In this document: in pieces, positions 6,837 to 15,300 of the stretch | Layout: every line of letters starts with the position of its first letter | Position numbering within the stretch: the stretch's first letter is position 1 | Assembly (NCBI GenBank): GCA_031258035.1 | Contig: JAIRNL010000101.1 | Location: 1-16,896 of the forward strand | Length of the DNA stretch: 16,896 nucleotides | Source of the DNA: Azoarcus sp. | GTDB taxonomy: Bacteria > Pseudomonadota > Gammaproteobacteria > Burkholderiales > Rhodocyclaceae | Reading direction: 5' to 3' | The notes under the pieces: generated by a model | The model's database searches: none | Told to the model about the DNA's origin: nothing | Seen by the model: only the letters and a program-made list of their open reading frames with translations | Program-made: the position numbers and the translations under genes

Positions 6837-8882
6837 TCAGGCGCGCAGCAAGCCCTCGCGTCCGCCGAGCCAGCGCGCGAGCAGGCCATCCACGGCTTCC
6901 GGCGCGCCCGCGAGCAGTTCTTCGGCGGCCTGGCGCGCCGGCTCGATCATGTCGGCATCGGCTTCGAGGTCGGCATAACGCAGCAACGGCAGGCCGCTCT
7001 GGCGCGCGCCGACGAACTCGCCGGGGCCGCGAATGCGCAGATCCTCGCGGGCAATGGCAAAGCCGTCGCTTTGCCCGTAGATCACTTTCAGCCGCGCGCG
7101 CGCCGTCGCCGACAAGGGCTGCGCGTACATCAGCACGCAGCTCGACTGGGCCGCGCCGCGCCCGACCCGACCGCGCAACTGGTGCAACTGGGCAAGACCA
7201 AAGCGTTCGGCGTGCTCGATCACCATCAGGCTGGCGCGCGGGACGTCCACCCCGACTTCGATCACCGTCGTCGCCACCAGCACATGCAGGTCGCCAGCGG
7301 CGAAAGCGGCCATCGTCGCCGCCTTTTCCCCGCTCTTGAGACGACCATGGAGCAGACCGATCCGCAGTTCCGGCAAGGCCGCTTTCAGCGCCTCCCAGGT
7401 TTCGAGCGCGGTTTGCAGTTGCAGGGTTTCCGATTCTTCGATCAGCGGGCATACCCAGTACGCTTGCCGGCCTTCGAGGCAGGCGGCTTTCAGGCGGGCG
7501 ACGATTTCCCCGCGGCGCGCGGCGGAGACCAGCCGGGTGCGAACCGGCGTGCGCCCGGGGGGCAATTCGTCGAGCACGGAGACGTCGAGGTCGGCGTAAT
7601 GGGTCATTGCCAGCGTGCGCGGGATCGGCGTCGCCGACATCATCAGCATGTGGGGACGCATGCCGGTCGCGCCTTTTTCGCGCAGGGCCAGGCGTTGGCG
7701 CACGCCGAAACGGTGTTGTTCGTCGACCACCGCCAGCGCCAGGCGGGGCAGGTCGACCGGGTCTTCGATCAGGGCATGGGTACCCACCGCGAGCAGGCAT
7801 TCGCCGCTGCGCAGGCGCGTGAGTCCGGCCTCGCGCTCGCGCTTCCTGCGCCCGCCAGACAACCAGACGATGTCGAGGCCGAGCGGCGCGAACCAGGCAG
7901 TCAGTTTGCGGTAATGCTGTTCGGCGAGGATTTCGGTGGGCGCCATCAGCGCCGCCTGCCAGCCGTTTTCCGCCGCCCGCAGCATGGCGCAGGCGGCAAC
8001 GACGGTCTTGCCGCTGCCGACATCGCCTTGCAGCAGGCGTTGCATCGGGTGGGGCGCGGCAAGATCGGCGGCGATTTCTTCCACCGCCCGGCGCTGCGCC
8101 GCGGTGAGGCTGAATGGCAGATGCGCGTGCAGGGCGTCGGTGAGCGCCCGCAACGGTGGCAGGCTCACAGCCTCGTGGGCGCGGCGGGCGTTGTAGGCCC
8201 GGCGCAGCGATAGTTGCTGTACGAGCAGTTCTTCAAATTTGATTCTGCGCCAGGCAGGGGAGGCGCGCGCCGCGAGCGCCGCCGGCGCGGCATCGGGCGG
8301 CGGGCGATGCAGGGAATGGATCGCCTCGGCGAAGCCGGGCAATGCCAGGCGGTGACGCATTTCGGCGGGCAGCGGATCGTCGAGCGCCGTGTTTTCCAGC
8401 GCCTCCTCCACCAGTCCGCGCAATGCCGTCTGGGTCAGCCCGGCGGTCGTCGGGTAGACCGGCGTCAGCGCCCGTGGCAGCGGCTCGCCTTCTTCCACGG
8501 GCCGCAGGCGCGGATGCACCATTTCGATACCGAAAAAGCCGCCGCGCACTTCGCCGAACAGCCTGACGCGACGGCCGGGCGTCAACTGCCTTTGCAGCGA
8601 CGGGTAAAAGTTGATCCAGCGCGCGACGATTTCGTCGCCGGCGGCATCGCGCAACCGGGCGAGCAACTGGCGGCGCGGCTGCGCGATTTCGCATGAAAGC
8701 GTCACGGCCTCGATTTGCGCGGTTTGGCCGGGCAGCGCCTGCGCGACCGGGGTGAGGCGGGTTTCGTCTTCGTAGCGCAGGGGCAGGTGGATGACGAGAT
8801 CTTCCGGCCGGTGAATGTCGAGTTTGGCCAGTAATTCCGCCTGCCGACTTCCCCTGGCTGGCCAACCGCGCGCCGCGCTCAC
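6837..8882 (-). CDS. recG: ATP-dependent DNA helicase RecG
   Basis: This 681-residue helicase remodels stalled replication forks and Holliday junctions. The N-terminal wedge domain (roughly 20-220) is followed by the superfamily-2 core: Walker A GDVGSGKT (286-293), DEQH (387-390, the RecG form of motif II), SATPIPRTLAMT (416-427), TTVIEVGVDVP (538-548) and QLRGRVGRG (568-576). The C-terminal part, with REDLRIRGPGEF (612-623), is also typical. Length is normal. The start is GTG at 8882, 27 nt after the ridA stop; the first aligned family residues begin about 15 codons later, so the exact start has some doubt. Probably co-transcribed with ridA. No intrinsic terminator is visible after the stop. 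Confidence 0.96.
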   Translation of the reverse strand: MSAARGWPARGSRQAELLAKLDIHRPEDLVIHLPLRYEDETRLTPVAQALPGQTAQIEAVTLSCEIAQPRRQLLARLRDAAGDEIVARWINFYPSLQRQLTPGRRVRLFGEVRGGFFGIEMVHPRLRPVEEGEPLPRALTPVYPTTAGLTQTALRGLVEEALENTALDDPLPAEMRHRLALPGFAEAIHSLHRPPPDAAPAALAARASPAWRRIKFEELLVQQLSLRRAYNARRAHEAVSLPPLRALTDALHAHLPFSLTAAQRRAVEEIAADLAAPHPMQRLLQGDVGSGKTVVAACAMLRAAENGWQAALMAPTEILAEQHYRKLTAWFAPLGLDIVWLSGGRRKREREAGLTRLRSGECLLAVGTHALIEDPVDLPRLALAVVDEQHRFGVRQRLALREKGATGMRPHMLMMSATPIPRTLAMTHYADLDVSVLDELPPGRTPVRTRLVSAARRGEIVARLKAACLEGRQAYWVCPLIEESETLQLQTALETWEALKAALPELRIGLLHGRLKSGEKAATMAAFAAGDLHVLVATTVIEVGVDVPRASLMVIEHAERFGLAQLHQLRGRVGRGAAQSSCVLMYAQPLSATARARLKVIYGQSDGFAIAREDLRIRGPGEFVGARQSGLPLLRYADLEADADMIEPARQAAEELLAGAPEAVDGLLARWLGGREGLLRA

Positions 8883-8909
8883 CTGGCCGCGTCCCCGTGC
8901 GCGGCGGAA

Positions 8910-9293
8910 TCAGTCGTCGGTGACGATGATGGCGTCGGCCTCGACCAGGGCGCCCCTGGGCAATTCCCTGACGCCGACAGCCGCCCGCGCCGGATAGGGC
9001 GCCTCGAAATAGCGCGCCATGATTTCATTGACGCGGGCGAAATCAGCCAGGTCGGTGAGATAGAGGGTGATGCGCACGGCTTGTGACAGCGCGCCGCCGG
9101 CAGCCTCGGCCACCGCTTCCAGGTTCTCGAATACGCGGACGGCCTGCGCCTCGAACCCTTCAACCAGTTGTCCCGTTTCCGGTTCCAGGCCGATCTGGCC
9201 CGAGCAATAAACGGTATTGCCGACCTTCACGGCCTGCGAATAGGTGCCGATGGCGGCGGGAGCGGCGGAAGTGGAAACGATCTTGCGGGTCAT
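8910..9293 (-). CDS. ridA: RidA family reactive enamine/imine deaminase (YjgF/YER057c/UK114)
   Basis: This 127-residue cytoplasmic protein belongs to the RidA family, which hydrolyses reactive 2-aminoacrylate and related enamines released by PLP enzymes, protecting other PLP enzymes. Family marks are APAAIGTYSQAV (10-21), YCSGQIGL (29-36) and, with the substrate-carboxylate arginine R103, the stretch YPARAAV (100-106). Length is exactly typical for the trimeric family. It begins after the fliW terminator, so it probably has its own promoter, which I could not place, and it heads a two-gene unit with recG. A different Rid subfamily is possible, but the archetypal Arg supports RidA proper. Confidence 0.93.
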   Translation of the reverse strand: MTRKIVSTSAAPAAIGTYSQAVKVGNTVYCSGQIGLEPETGQLVEGFEAQAVRVFENLEAVAEAAGGALSQAVRITLYLTDLADFARVNEIMARYFEAPYPARAAVGVRELPRGALVEADAIIVTDD

Positions 9294-9309
9294 GCCTGGA
9301 TTCCGGAAG

Positions 9310-9348
9310 AAAAATGAAAAACGGCGACGCGGGTTCTCCGCGTCGCCG
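9310..9348 (-). terminator. Intrinsic terminator after fliW
   Basis: On the minus strand, CGGCGACGCGG pairs with CCGCGTCGCCG (11-bp stem, positions 9338-9348 and 9322-9332) around a 5-nt loop. The stem is followed directly by TTTTT (9321-9317) and, after CA, a second TTTTT (9314-9310). It lies 20 nt after the fliW stop and before the ridA start. This is the clearest terminator in the window and separates the DUF2802-SPOR-fliW unit from ridA-recG. Confidence 0.92.
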
Positions 9349-9367
9349 CTGCATGATACGCGCGCTT

Positions 9368-9802
9368 TCAGCCTCGCACGCGCAAAATGATGTCGTAGTC
9401 GAATTTGTCGATGATTTTTTGCAGGCCGCGCTGCTGTTGGGTGTTGATGAGCAGCGGCGCCATGAAATTGGCGCGCAGGCCCGCATTGGCAGGCGCGTTG
9501 TCGTCCTTGCGGACGATGACGGCGACCACGGCGTCTTCGGGACGGGAAAGGCGAAGGGATGCCACCTCATCGTCCGTGAGCGGAAATTCGTAGGTAATGC
9601 CGAGCTGTTCCGGCCCGGTGAGGGAGAACGCGATACCGGCGTCGTCCACGCTCTGGAGCAGGAACACGTTGTTGTCGCCGCCTTCCTCGTGCAGGAGCAC
9701 GAAACGGCGCGAATTCTCGAATCCCGGCAGACCCGCCGGGAATTCGATCACTTTGTCATCGGATACTTCCACCGCACCCAATATCGGACTGTTGATCTTC
9801 AT
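9368..9802 (-). CDS. fliW: Flagellar assembly factor FliW
   Basis: This 144-residue cytoplasmic protein matches FliW throughout. It has the hallmark FPAGLPGFE (21-29), then YEFPLTDDEV (71-80) and the C-terminal NFMAPLLIN (112-120). In characterised systems FliW binds flagellin and also inhibits the mRNA-binding regulator CsrA, tying flagellin translation to filament assembly. No flagellin, csrA or other flagellar gene is present in this window, so the partner genes must be elsewhere. The ATG at 9802 follows a G-rich run (GGGGGG) about 5 nt upstream. It is the last gene of the unit starting at 11169, 42 nt after the SPOR gene, and ends in a strong intrinsic terminator. Confidence 0.95.
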   Translation of the reverse strand: MKINSPILGAVEVSDDKVIEFPAGLPGFENSRRFVLLHEEGGDNNVFLLQSVDDAGIAFSLTGPEQLGITYEFPLTDDEVASLRLSRPEDAVVAVIVRKDDNAPANAGLRANFMAPLLINTQQQRGLQKIIDKFDYDIILRVRG

Positions 9803-9844
9803 GTACGCCCCCCAGTTGATTGAACGATCCGCGGCGCGGGCGGG

Positions 9845-10600
9845 TCATTTCGCCGTCCGCCGTTTTGGTTTGCTTCCCGCTTTCGCCACGGCCTTTGCCA
9901 TCCGCCGTTTCGGTTTGCCGTCCGCTTTCGCCACGGCTTTTGCGGATTTGCGCGGCGGCAGGACGATGCCGCCGGCAATGCCCTTCAGGCGGCGCTTCGC
10001 CGCCTCGGCTTCGCCTCTGCCGCGAAAGGGCCCGGCCACGACCCGCGCCTGGATGTGCATGGGCAGGCCGGAAGCCAAGGCATTGTCAAACAGGCTTTTG
10101 GCATTGTCCATGGAATCGAACACGCCCAATTGCACAAAATATCCATCGGGCAAGGGCGGCGCCGGCGTTTTCGCGGGCGTTTCCCCGACCGGCACGGCCG
10201 CGAGCGGGCTGGATGCCGGCTGGCTGGGCGCCGACTGGCTGGCCGTCGGCACGTCCGCCCCGGCGCCAGGGTCGGTCTCCGGGCCGGCTTCCGGGGGCGT
10301 CGGCATGACTTCCGGTACGACCGCGTTTTCCACCGCCTCGGAGACGAGGGTGTCGACGGACATGACGTTTTCACTGGAGGCCGCATCGAGCGCGAACATG
10401 GGATAGTCGCCGCTTTGCTCGGCGGCGGGGGGCGCTTCCGGAACGGCGTCTGCCGCAGGCGGCGGCGCGCCCCCGCCGCCGCTGTCCACCTCGATCCACA
10501 AGGCGGTCAAGAGCAGGCCCACCGCCGCCGACACGGCAAGGCCCGCGCGCGTCAGGGCGCTCCGCCGCGGGTCGGTGGGCGGCGCTATTTTCCGGCTCAT
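9845..10600 (-). CDS. Membrane-anchored SPOR-domain protein with Lys/Ala-rich repeat tail
   Basis: This 251-residue protein has a short cytoplasmic N-terminus, one membrane helix (about 20-38), a long low-complexity Pro/Ala/Glu-rich periplasmic linker (40-150) and a SPOR domain (about 152-215). The domain begins GYFVQLGVFDSMDNAKSLFD and includes VVAGPFRGRGEAEAAKRRL. SPOR domains bind glycan strands stripped of peptides at division sites. After the domain, residues 220-251 are a strongly basic tail made of two 15-residue repeats, KAVAKADGKPKRRMA and KAVAKAGSKPKRRTA. Its ATG overlaps the stop of the DUF2802 gene (ATGA, 10597-10600), so the two are co-translated. It is not FtsN or DedD by position or motif. 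A role in division or at the cell pole is inference. Confidence 0.85.
   Translation of the reverse strand: MSRKIAPPTDPRRSALTRAGLAVSAAVGLLLTALWIEVDSGGGGAPPPAADAVPEAPPAAEQSGDYPMFALDAASSENVMSVDTLVSEAVENAVVPEVMPTPPEAGPETDPGAGADVPTASQSAPSQPASSPLAAVPVGETPAKTPAPPLPDGYFVQLGVFDSMDNAKSLFDNALASGLPMHIQARVVAGPFRGRGEAEAAKRRLKGIAGGIVLPPRKSAKAVAKADGKPKRRMAKAVAKAGSKPKRRTAK
9856..9945. repeat. 45-bp tandem repeat, two copies, inside the SPOR gene
   Basis: The units 9856-9900 and 9901-9945 are identical at 38 of 45 positions by direct alignment. They encode the two 15-residue Lys/Ala/Arg-rich repeats at the C-terminus of the SPOR protein. The period is a multiple of 3, so copy-number change would keep the frame. 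Confidence 0.8.
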
Positions 10601-11169
10601 GCCAGCCTGCTTCCCATCTCCCGTTGCCGCGCCCGCGCGGCAAGCGAGGTGACCAGATCGGCCTCGGCACGGGTAATGCCGCAGCGCGTGGCGATCACAT
10701 CGGCCATCACCCCGCGCCGAGCCAGAGCCAGCGCCTCATCGTATTCCGGGGACACGTCCGGCTCTGTCGTCGTCATGAGCGCGGGTTCTCCCGGTCGCGC
10801 AGCCAGATGTTCCAGTTCCGCGCGCAGGGCGTCCACTTCCTGGCGCTGTATCTCGAACGCTTCCCGGATGCCGGTGATTTCCCGGCGCAGACGCTGCAAT
10901 TCGAGTTCGAGCGCGAACGGGTCGGGGCGCGCCTCCGGCGCGGCGTCCCGCGCCGTGGGTGGCGGCTCGGGCGGGGCGGCGGCAAACGGCTCTTTTGCCG
11001 GGATGGGGGCGTAGCCGAACAGGTCGTCGTCCAGGCCCATCTTCATTCCGTTCTTTCCCGTTGACGACACCCTGCGTCGCCGGACGCGCTCGATGCGCAG
11101 GGCGCAGAAAAGCTGCCAGCCGCCATAAGCCAACAGCGCCACAATCAGGCCCCAGATGAGTTGCCGCAT
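10597..11169 (-). CDS. DUF2802 family membrane-anchored coiled-coil protein
   Basis: This 190-residue protein has an N-terminal membrane helix (about 3-25) followed by a basic stop-transfer stretch (RIERVRRRR). A Pro-rich linker and a helical coiled-coil segment (about 86-124) come next, then the conserved C-terminal block SPEYDEALALARRGVMADVI and CGITRAEADLV (about 140-173). That block is the DUF2802 signature as I know it, with a helix-turn-helix look. DUF2802 proteins are often encoded near chemotaxis or flagellar genes in proteobacteria, from memory; here the unit ends in fliW. The start at 11169 has GGAGGG 6 nt upstream; a later Met (residue 42) would lose the membrane helix. The function is unknown. 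The stop overlaps the SPOR gene start. Confidence 0.82.
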   Translation of the reverse strand: MRQLIWGLIVALLAYGGWQLFCALRIERVRRRRVSSTGKNGMKMGLDDDLFGYAPIPAKEPFAAAPPEPPPTARDAAPEARPDPFALELELQRLRREITGIREAFEIQRQEVDALRAELEHLAARPGEPALMTTTEPDVSPEYDEALALARRGVMADVIATRCGITRAEADLVTSLAARARQREMGSRLA

Positions 11170-11251
11170 GATTTGCCCTCCATACGGACATCCGAGCGCG
11201 ACATGTGTCTCAAACGTTACCCGCCGCGCTGTTTCATGATTGAATTCGCCG

Positions 11252-11280
11252 ATGATACTTTGCGTATTCGCTCAGGACAA
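11252..11280 (-). promoter_or_regulatory. Probable sigma70-type promoter of the DUF2802-SPOR-fliW unit
   Basis: On the minus strand, TTGTCC (11280-11275; 4 of 6 consensus bases) and TATCAT (11257-11252; 5 of 6) are separated by exactly 17 nt. Transcription would begin near 11245 and give a leader of roughly 75 nt before the start at 11169. The site lies within the 116-nt gap shared with the divergent ElyC-like gene, and its -35 sits only 6 nt from that gene's start codon, so the two could interfere. Confidence 0.5.
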
Positions 11281-11285
11281 ACAAT

Positions 11286-12056
11286 ATGGAACTTTCTTTG
11301 CCCCTTTTTCTTTTCTGGTCGAAAAAGCTGGTCTCGGCGCTGATCCTGCCGCCGCTGCTGCCGCTCATCCTCGTCTGCGTCGGGCTCGTCCTCATCCGGC
11401 GTCGCTGGCGCGGCGGCTTCCCCCTGGCCTGGCTCGGTTTCGCCGTCGGCGCGCTCACGGTCACCCCCGCCACGGTCGACCTCATGCTGGCTCCGCTCGA
11501 ACCGGCGGCGCCGTTTCGCGTCGCCGACGCCGGAGATGCGCAGGCCATCGTGATCCTCGGCGGCGGGCGCATGTTCGGAGCGCCGGAATACGGCGGCGAC
11601 ACCGTCAGCGGGGCGACGCTCGAACGCCTGCGCTACGGCGCGCGGCTGGCGCGCGAAACCGGCCTGCCGATCCTGGTCAGCGGCGGCGCGCCCGGCGGGC
11701 GGATACCCGAGGCGGTGCTGATGAAGGCGACGCTGGAAGAGGACTTCCACACGCCCGTCTCCTGGACGGAAGAAAGCTCGCTCGATACGAACCAGAACGC
11801 CCGCAACAGCGCCGCCTTGCTCAAGGCCGCCGGCATCGGCCGCATCGTCCTCGTTACCCACGCCTTTCACATGCGGCGCGCGCAGGCGGAATTTTCGGCG
11901 CGGGGACTCACCGTGTTCGCGGCGCCGACCGCCTGGATGGGCAGCCGGCACAGCAGCGAGGTCCTGTCCTTGTTGCCGAACCCTGGCTCCGCCCATGCCG
12001 GCTGGTTCGCGCTGCACGAATGGCTGGGCCTGCTCGCCCACCGCCTGGGCCAGTAG
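11286..12056 (+). CDS. ElyC/SanA/YdcF family (DUF218) envelope protein
   Basis: This 256-residue protein has two N-terminal membrane helices (about 15-37 and 45-65) and a periplasmic DUF218 domain. Domain marks are AIVILGGG (87-94), PILVSGGAPGG (128-138), EESSLDTNQNARNS (162-175) and VTHAFHMRRA (190-199). The architecture and length resemble E. coli ElyC, which affects peptidoglycan and undecaprenyl-phosphate lipid carrier metabolism, more than the soluble YdcF. The exact orthology is not proven, so no symbol is given. AGGA lies 9 nt before the ATG. It is divergent from the DUF2802 operon and convergent with the DUF3460 gene, with 7 nt between the stops, so it is likely transcribed alone. Confidence 0.88.
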   Translation: MELSLPLFLFWSKKLVSALILPPLLPLILVCVGLVLIRRRWRGGFPLAWLGFAVGALTVTPATVDLMLAPLEPAAPFRVADAGDAQAIVILGGGRMFGAPEYGGDTVSGATLERLRYGARLARETGLPILVSGGAPGGRIPEAVLMKATLEEDFHTPVSWTEESSLDTNQNARNSAALLKAAGIGRIVLVTHAFHMRRAQAEFSARGLTVFAAPTAWMGSRHSSEVLSLLPNPGSAHAGWFALHEWLGLLAHRLGQ

Positions 12057-12063
12057 GACGGAT

Positions 12064-12255
12064 TCAGCGGTCGATGTCGTAGTAATAAGGCTTGACCGGC
12101 ACGCGGGCGGCCTCGTAACCGCGCCGCGCCTCGGCATCCTGCGGTCTGTCCCACCACAGGGCGCGGCCCGTCTTTTGCACCTCGCGTTGCTCGGGATGGC
12201 TCTCCAGCCAGTCGCGCATGAAAATGGTGAATTCGGAGTCGTAGGGCTTGGGCAT
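12064..12255 (-). CDS. DUF3460 family small protein, 63 aa
   Basis: This short soluble protein begins MPKPYDSEFTIFMRDWLESH and contains EVQKTGRALWWDRP (25-38) and RVPVKPYYYD (51-60). This matches the DUF3460 family as I remember it: a 60-residue protein of Betaproteobacteria with a conserved 'GRALLWDK.L' centre and an 'RVPQK.Y.Y' end. The function is unknown. AGGA lies about 6 nt upstream of the ATG. It lies downstream of hrpA on the same strand with an 86-nt gap containing a stem-loop, and may be read from the hrpA transcript or from its own promoter. Codon use is like its neighbours. Confidence 0.82.
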   Translation of the reverse strand: MPKPYDSEFTIFMRDWLESHPEQREVQKTGRALWWDRPQDAEARRGYEAARVPVKPYYYDIDR

Positions 12256-12297
12256 GGCGGTTCCTCATCGCGCGGTCAGGGGGGCGATACTACCATT

Positions 12298-12337
12298 GCG
12301 GCGGCAACGGATCGGTCGGCGAAGGGTTTGCCGCCGC
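12298..12337 (-). repeat. Inverted repeat (10-bp arms) between hrpA and the DUF3460 gene
   Basis: GCGGCGGCAA (12298-12307) and TTGCCGCCGC (12328-12337) are perfect complements with a 20-nt loop. The structure begins 5 nt after the hrpA stop on the minus strand. There is no following T-run, so it is more likely a 3'-end stabilising or partial-stop structure than a full intrinsic terminator. Confidence 0.5.
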
Positions 12338-12341
12338 GCCT

Positions 12342-15300
12342 TCAGCCAGGTCGCCCTTCCCAGATTTTCCGCAGCCGTTTCACCGAGACCGGCATCGGCG
12401 TTTTCAGCGCCTGCGCGTAGAGCCCCACCCGCAGTTCTTCGAGCAACCAGCGGAAGGCTTCCAGTTCGGGGTCGATGACGCCGGCGCGGCGGCGGGCGAG
12501 GGTTTCGCGTTCCCAGGGCCGCGCGAGCGATTTCCATTCCGCCATCGCATTGGCGTCGCGCGCGGGATCGTCGCGCAGTTTGTCGAGACGCTGCGCGGCG
12601 GCCTTGAGGTAGCGCGGGAAATGGGCAAGGCGTTCCCAGCCGAAAGCGCACAGGAAATCCGCCGGGAGAAGCGCGGCGAGTTGCGCGCGCACGTCGGCCA
12701 CGGCATCGGGAAACGCCTTGTCGAGCGCGCCCAGGCGCTTTTGCAGCGCGGCGTTTTCCGTCGCCAGTTGCGCAACCAGGCGCATGAACTCTTGCGCCAC
12801 CAGCGCGATACGGGGACGCGCGTCCCGGCAGCGCGCGGCGAAGGCTTCGGCATCGGCCGGCAGCGGTTCGCCAAGGCAGCAGCGCGCCAGCGTGGCTTCG
12901 AGCAGCCGGGACTTGAGTTCGGCTTCCGTGCCGAACCCGCGGTATTGCAAAGCCAATTCGCGCAGGCCCGGCAGGCGTTCGACGGCTTTCGTCTGATCCT
13001 TGAGCGCGAGGGCGAAAAGCCGCGCCAGGCCGCGACGGTGCACGCGCGCCGCTTCTTCGGGCGTGTCGTAGGGACGCAGCGATACGCTGTCGCCGTCGTC
13101 ACGCAGCGCCGGGAAGCCGATCGTCTCGTGTCCGTCGACCGTCACTTCGAGCAATTCGGGCAGCGCGCCGAAACACCAGCCGGTCAGCCCGGCAAGCGGC
13201 GCGGCGCCGGGTGCCGTCCGCGCCGGCGAAGAGGCTTCTTCCTCTGATCCGGGCGCGGACGAGGAGCCAGGAGGGAAGGCATGGGTCGCCGCCTCGAAGC
13301 GCGCCGCGACCCGATCCTTCAGGCGCGCGCGCAATTCGCTCAACTGGCGCGACTGGCTGAGCGCGCGACCGTGCCCGTCGATGACGCGGAAATTCATGAA
13401 GCAGTGCGGCGGCAGGTTTTCCGGGCGCAGGCTCTCCAGCGGCAGCTTGAGATGGACGCGCTCCTCGATGAAGTACTGGAGCGCCTTGAGAAGCGGGCCG
13501 TCGCGGTCGAATTCGCCCGCCTCGCAAGCCTTCATGAACACCGCCGCGCTGTCGGCGAGCGGTTGCAGGCGATGGCGGATTTTTTGCGGCGCGGTTTTCA
13601 TCAGCGCCACCACTTTTTCTTCCAGCAGCCCCGGCACCAGCCATTCGCAACGCCACGCCGGCACCTGGTTGAGCATTGCCAGCGGCACGGTGAGCGTGAC
13701 GCCGTCGTCGGCCTCGCCCGGTTCATGGCGATAGTCGAGCCTGAGCTTTTGCCCGAGCACGGTGAGTTCGGGCGGAAACCGCTCGCTCGTCACGCCTTCG
13801 GCCTCGTGGCGCATGAGTTGTTCGCGCGTGAGATAGAGGCGTCCGGGCGCGCTTTTTTCCGCTTGCCGCCGCCAGTGCTCGAACGTGGCGAGATCGAGCG
13901 CGTCGGCGGGTATCTGGCTGTCGTAGAAGGCTTCGATCAGGGTTTCGTCGACGAGCACGTCGGGGCGGCGGGTCTTGTGCTCCAGCCGCTCGATTTCGGC
14001 CACGAGTTTGCGGTTGTGGGCAAGAAAACCCATCGCGCGCGCCGGGCCTTCGGCGATTTCGCCGGCGACCAGCCCTTCGCGGATGAACAGCTCGCGGCAC
14101 AGCGCCGGGTCGACGTCGCGGTACGGCACGCCCCGGCGCGGCCAGATGGTCAGGCCGTAGAGCACGCCGCGCTCCCAGGCGCGCACGCTGCCGGCGCTCT
14201 TCGACCAGTGCGGCTCGAACACCTGCCGCCGGATCAGGTGGCCGCCGACCTCTTCCACCCATTCCGGCTCGATGCGGGCGAGACACCTGCCGAACAGGCG
14301 CGAAGTCTCAACCTGCTCGGCGGCCATGATCCATTTGCCCGCCTTCTTAGCCAGCATCGACCCCGGATGCGGCCAGAAGCGGATGCCGCGCGCGCCAAGA
14401 TAGCTGCCCGCCTGCGGGCCGGCGGCCTCGTCCGTCCTGCAACCGATGTTGCCGAGCAGCCCGGCAAGCAAGGCTTTGTGAATCGCCTCGTAGTTGGCGG
14501 GGACGGTGTTCGCTTTCCAGCCGTGCTCGACGCACAGGGTATGCAATTGCGTGTGAACGTCGCGCCATTCGCGCATGCGCGGGTACGAGAGGAAATGGCG
14601 GCGGCACCACTGTTTCTGCTGGTTGCCGGATTCGTGGCGCTGCACTTCGCCCCACGCTTTCCACAGGTTCCGGTACCAGAGGAATTCGGATTGTCGATCC
14701 TGCTCCGCGCCGCGAAATTGCGCCTGTGCCTGTTCGGCCGCGCCGGGGTTTTCGCGCGGCCGTTCGCGCGGATCCTGTACCGAGAGCGCGGCGGCGATCA
14801 CCAATGTTTCGGCAAGCGCGCCGCGTTCGCGGGCAGCCAGCAACATGCGCCCGATGCGGGGATCGAGCGGCAGCTTGGCCAGTTCTTGCCCGATGGGCGT
14901 CAGCGCGCGAGGAACACTGTCCTCGCGCCCGTCTTGGCCGCTTTCGTCGTCGAGCGCGCCCAGTTCGACCAGCAGGGCGTAACCATCACCGATCAGGCGC
15001 GATCCCGGCGGGTCGATGAAGGGGAAATCCTCCACTGCGCCCAGCCCGAGCGCCTTCATGCGCAGGATGACCCCGGCAAGCGAGGCGCGCAGGATTTCAG
15101 GGTCGGTATGCGCCGGGCGGCGGCTGAAATCGTCCTCGTCGTAGAGGCGAAAGCAGATGCCGTCCATCACCCGCCCGCAACGTCCGGCGCGCTGGCTGGC
15201 CGAGGCCCGCGACACCTTTTCGATCCGCAATTGTTCGACCTTGTTGCGCGGCGAATAACGCTTGATCCGGGCCAACCCGGTATCGACCACATAGCGCACG

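Noticed and set aside
6711..8213. 500-codon plus-strand frame opposite recG
   Set aside because: Same antisense effect; composition is Arg/Gln/Ala-rich and no motif or ribosome binding site supports it.
11248..11255. GCCGATGA as a flagellar sigma28 -10 element
   Set aside because: It points toward the ElyC-like gene, not the fliW unit, and no TAAA-type -35 lies at the right distance.
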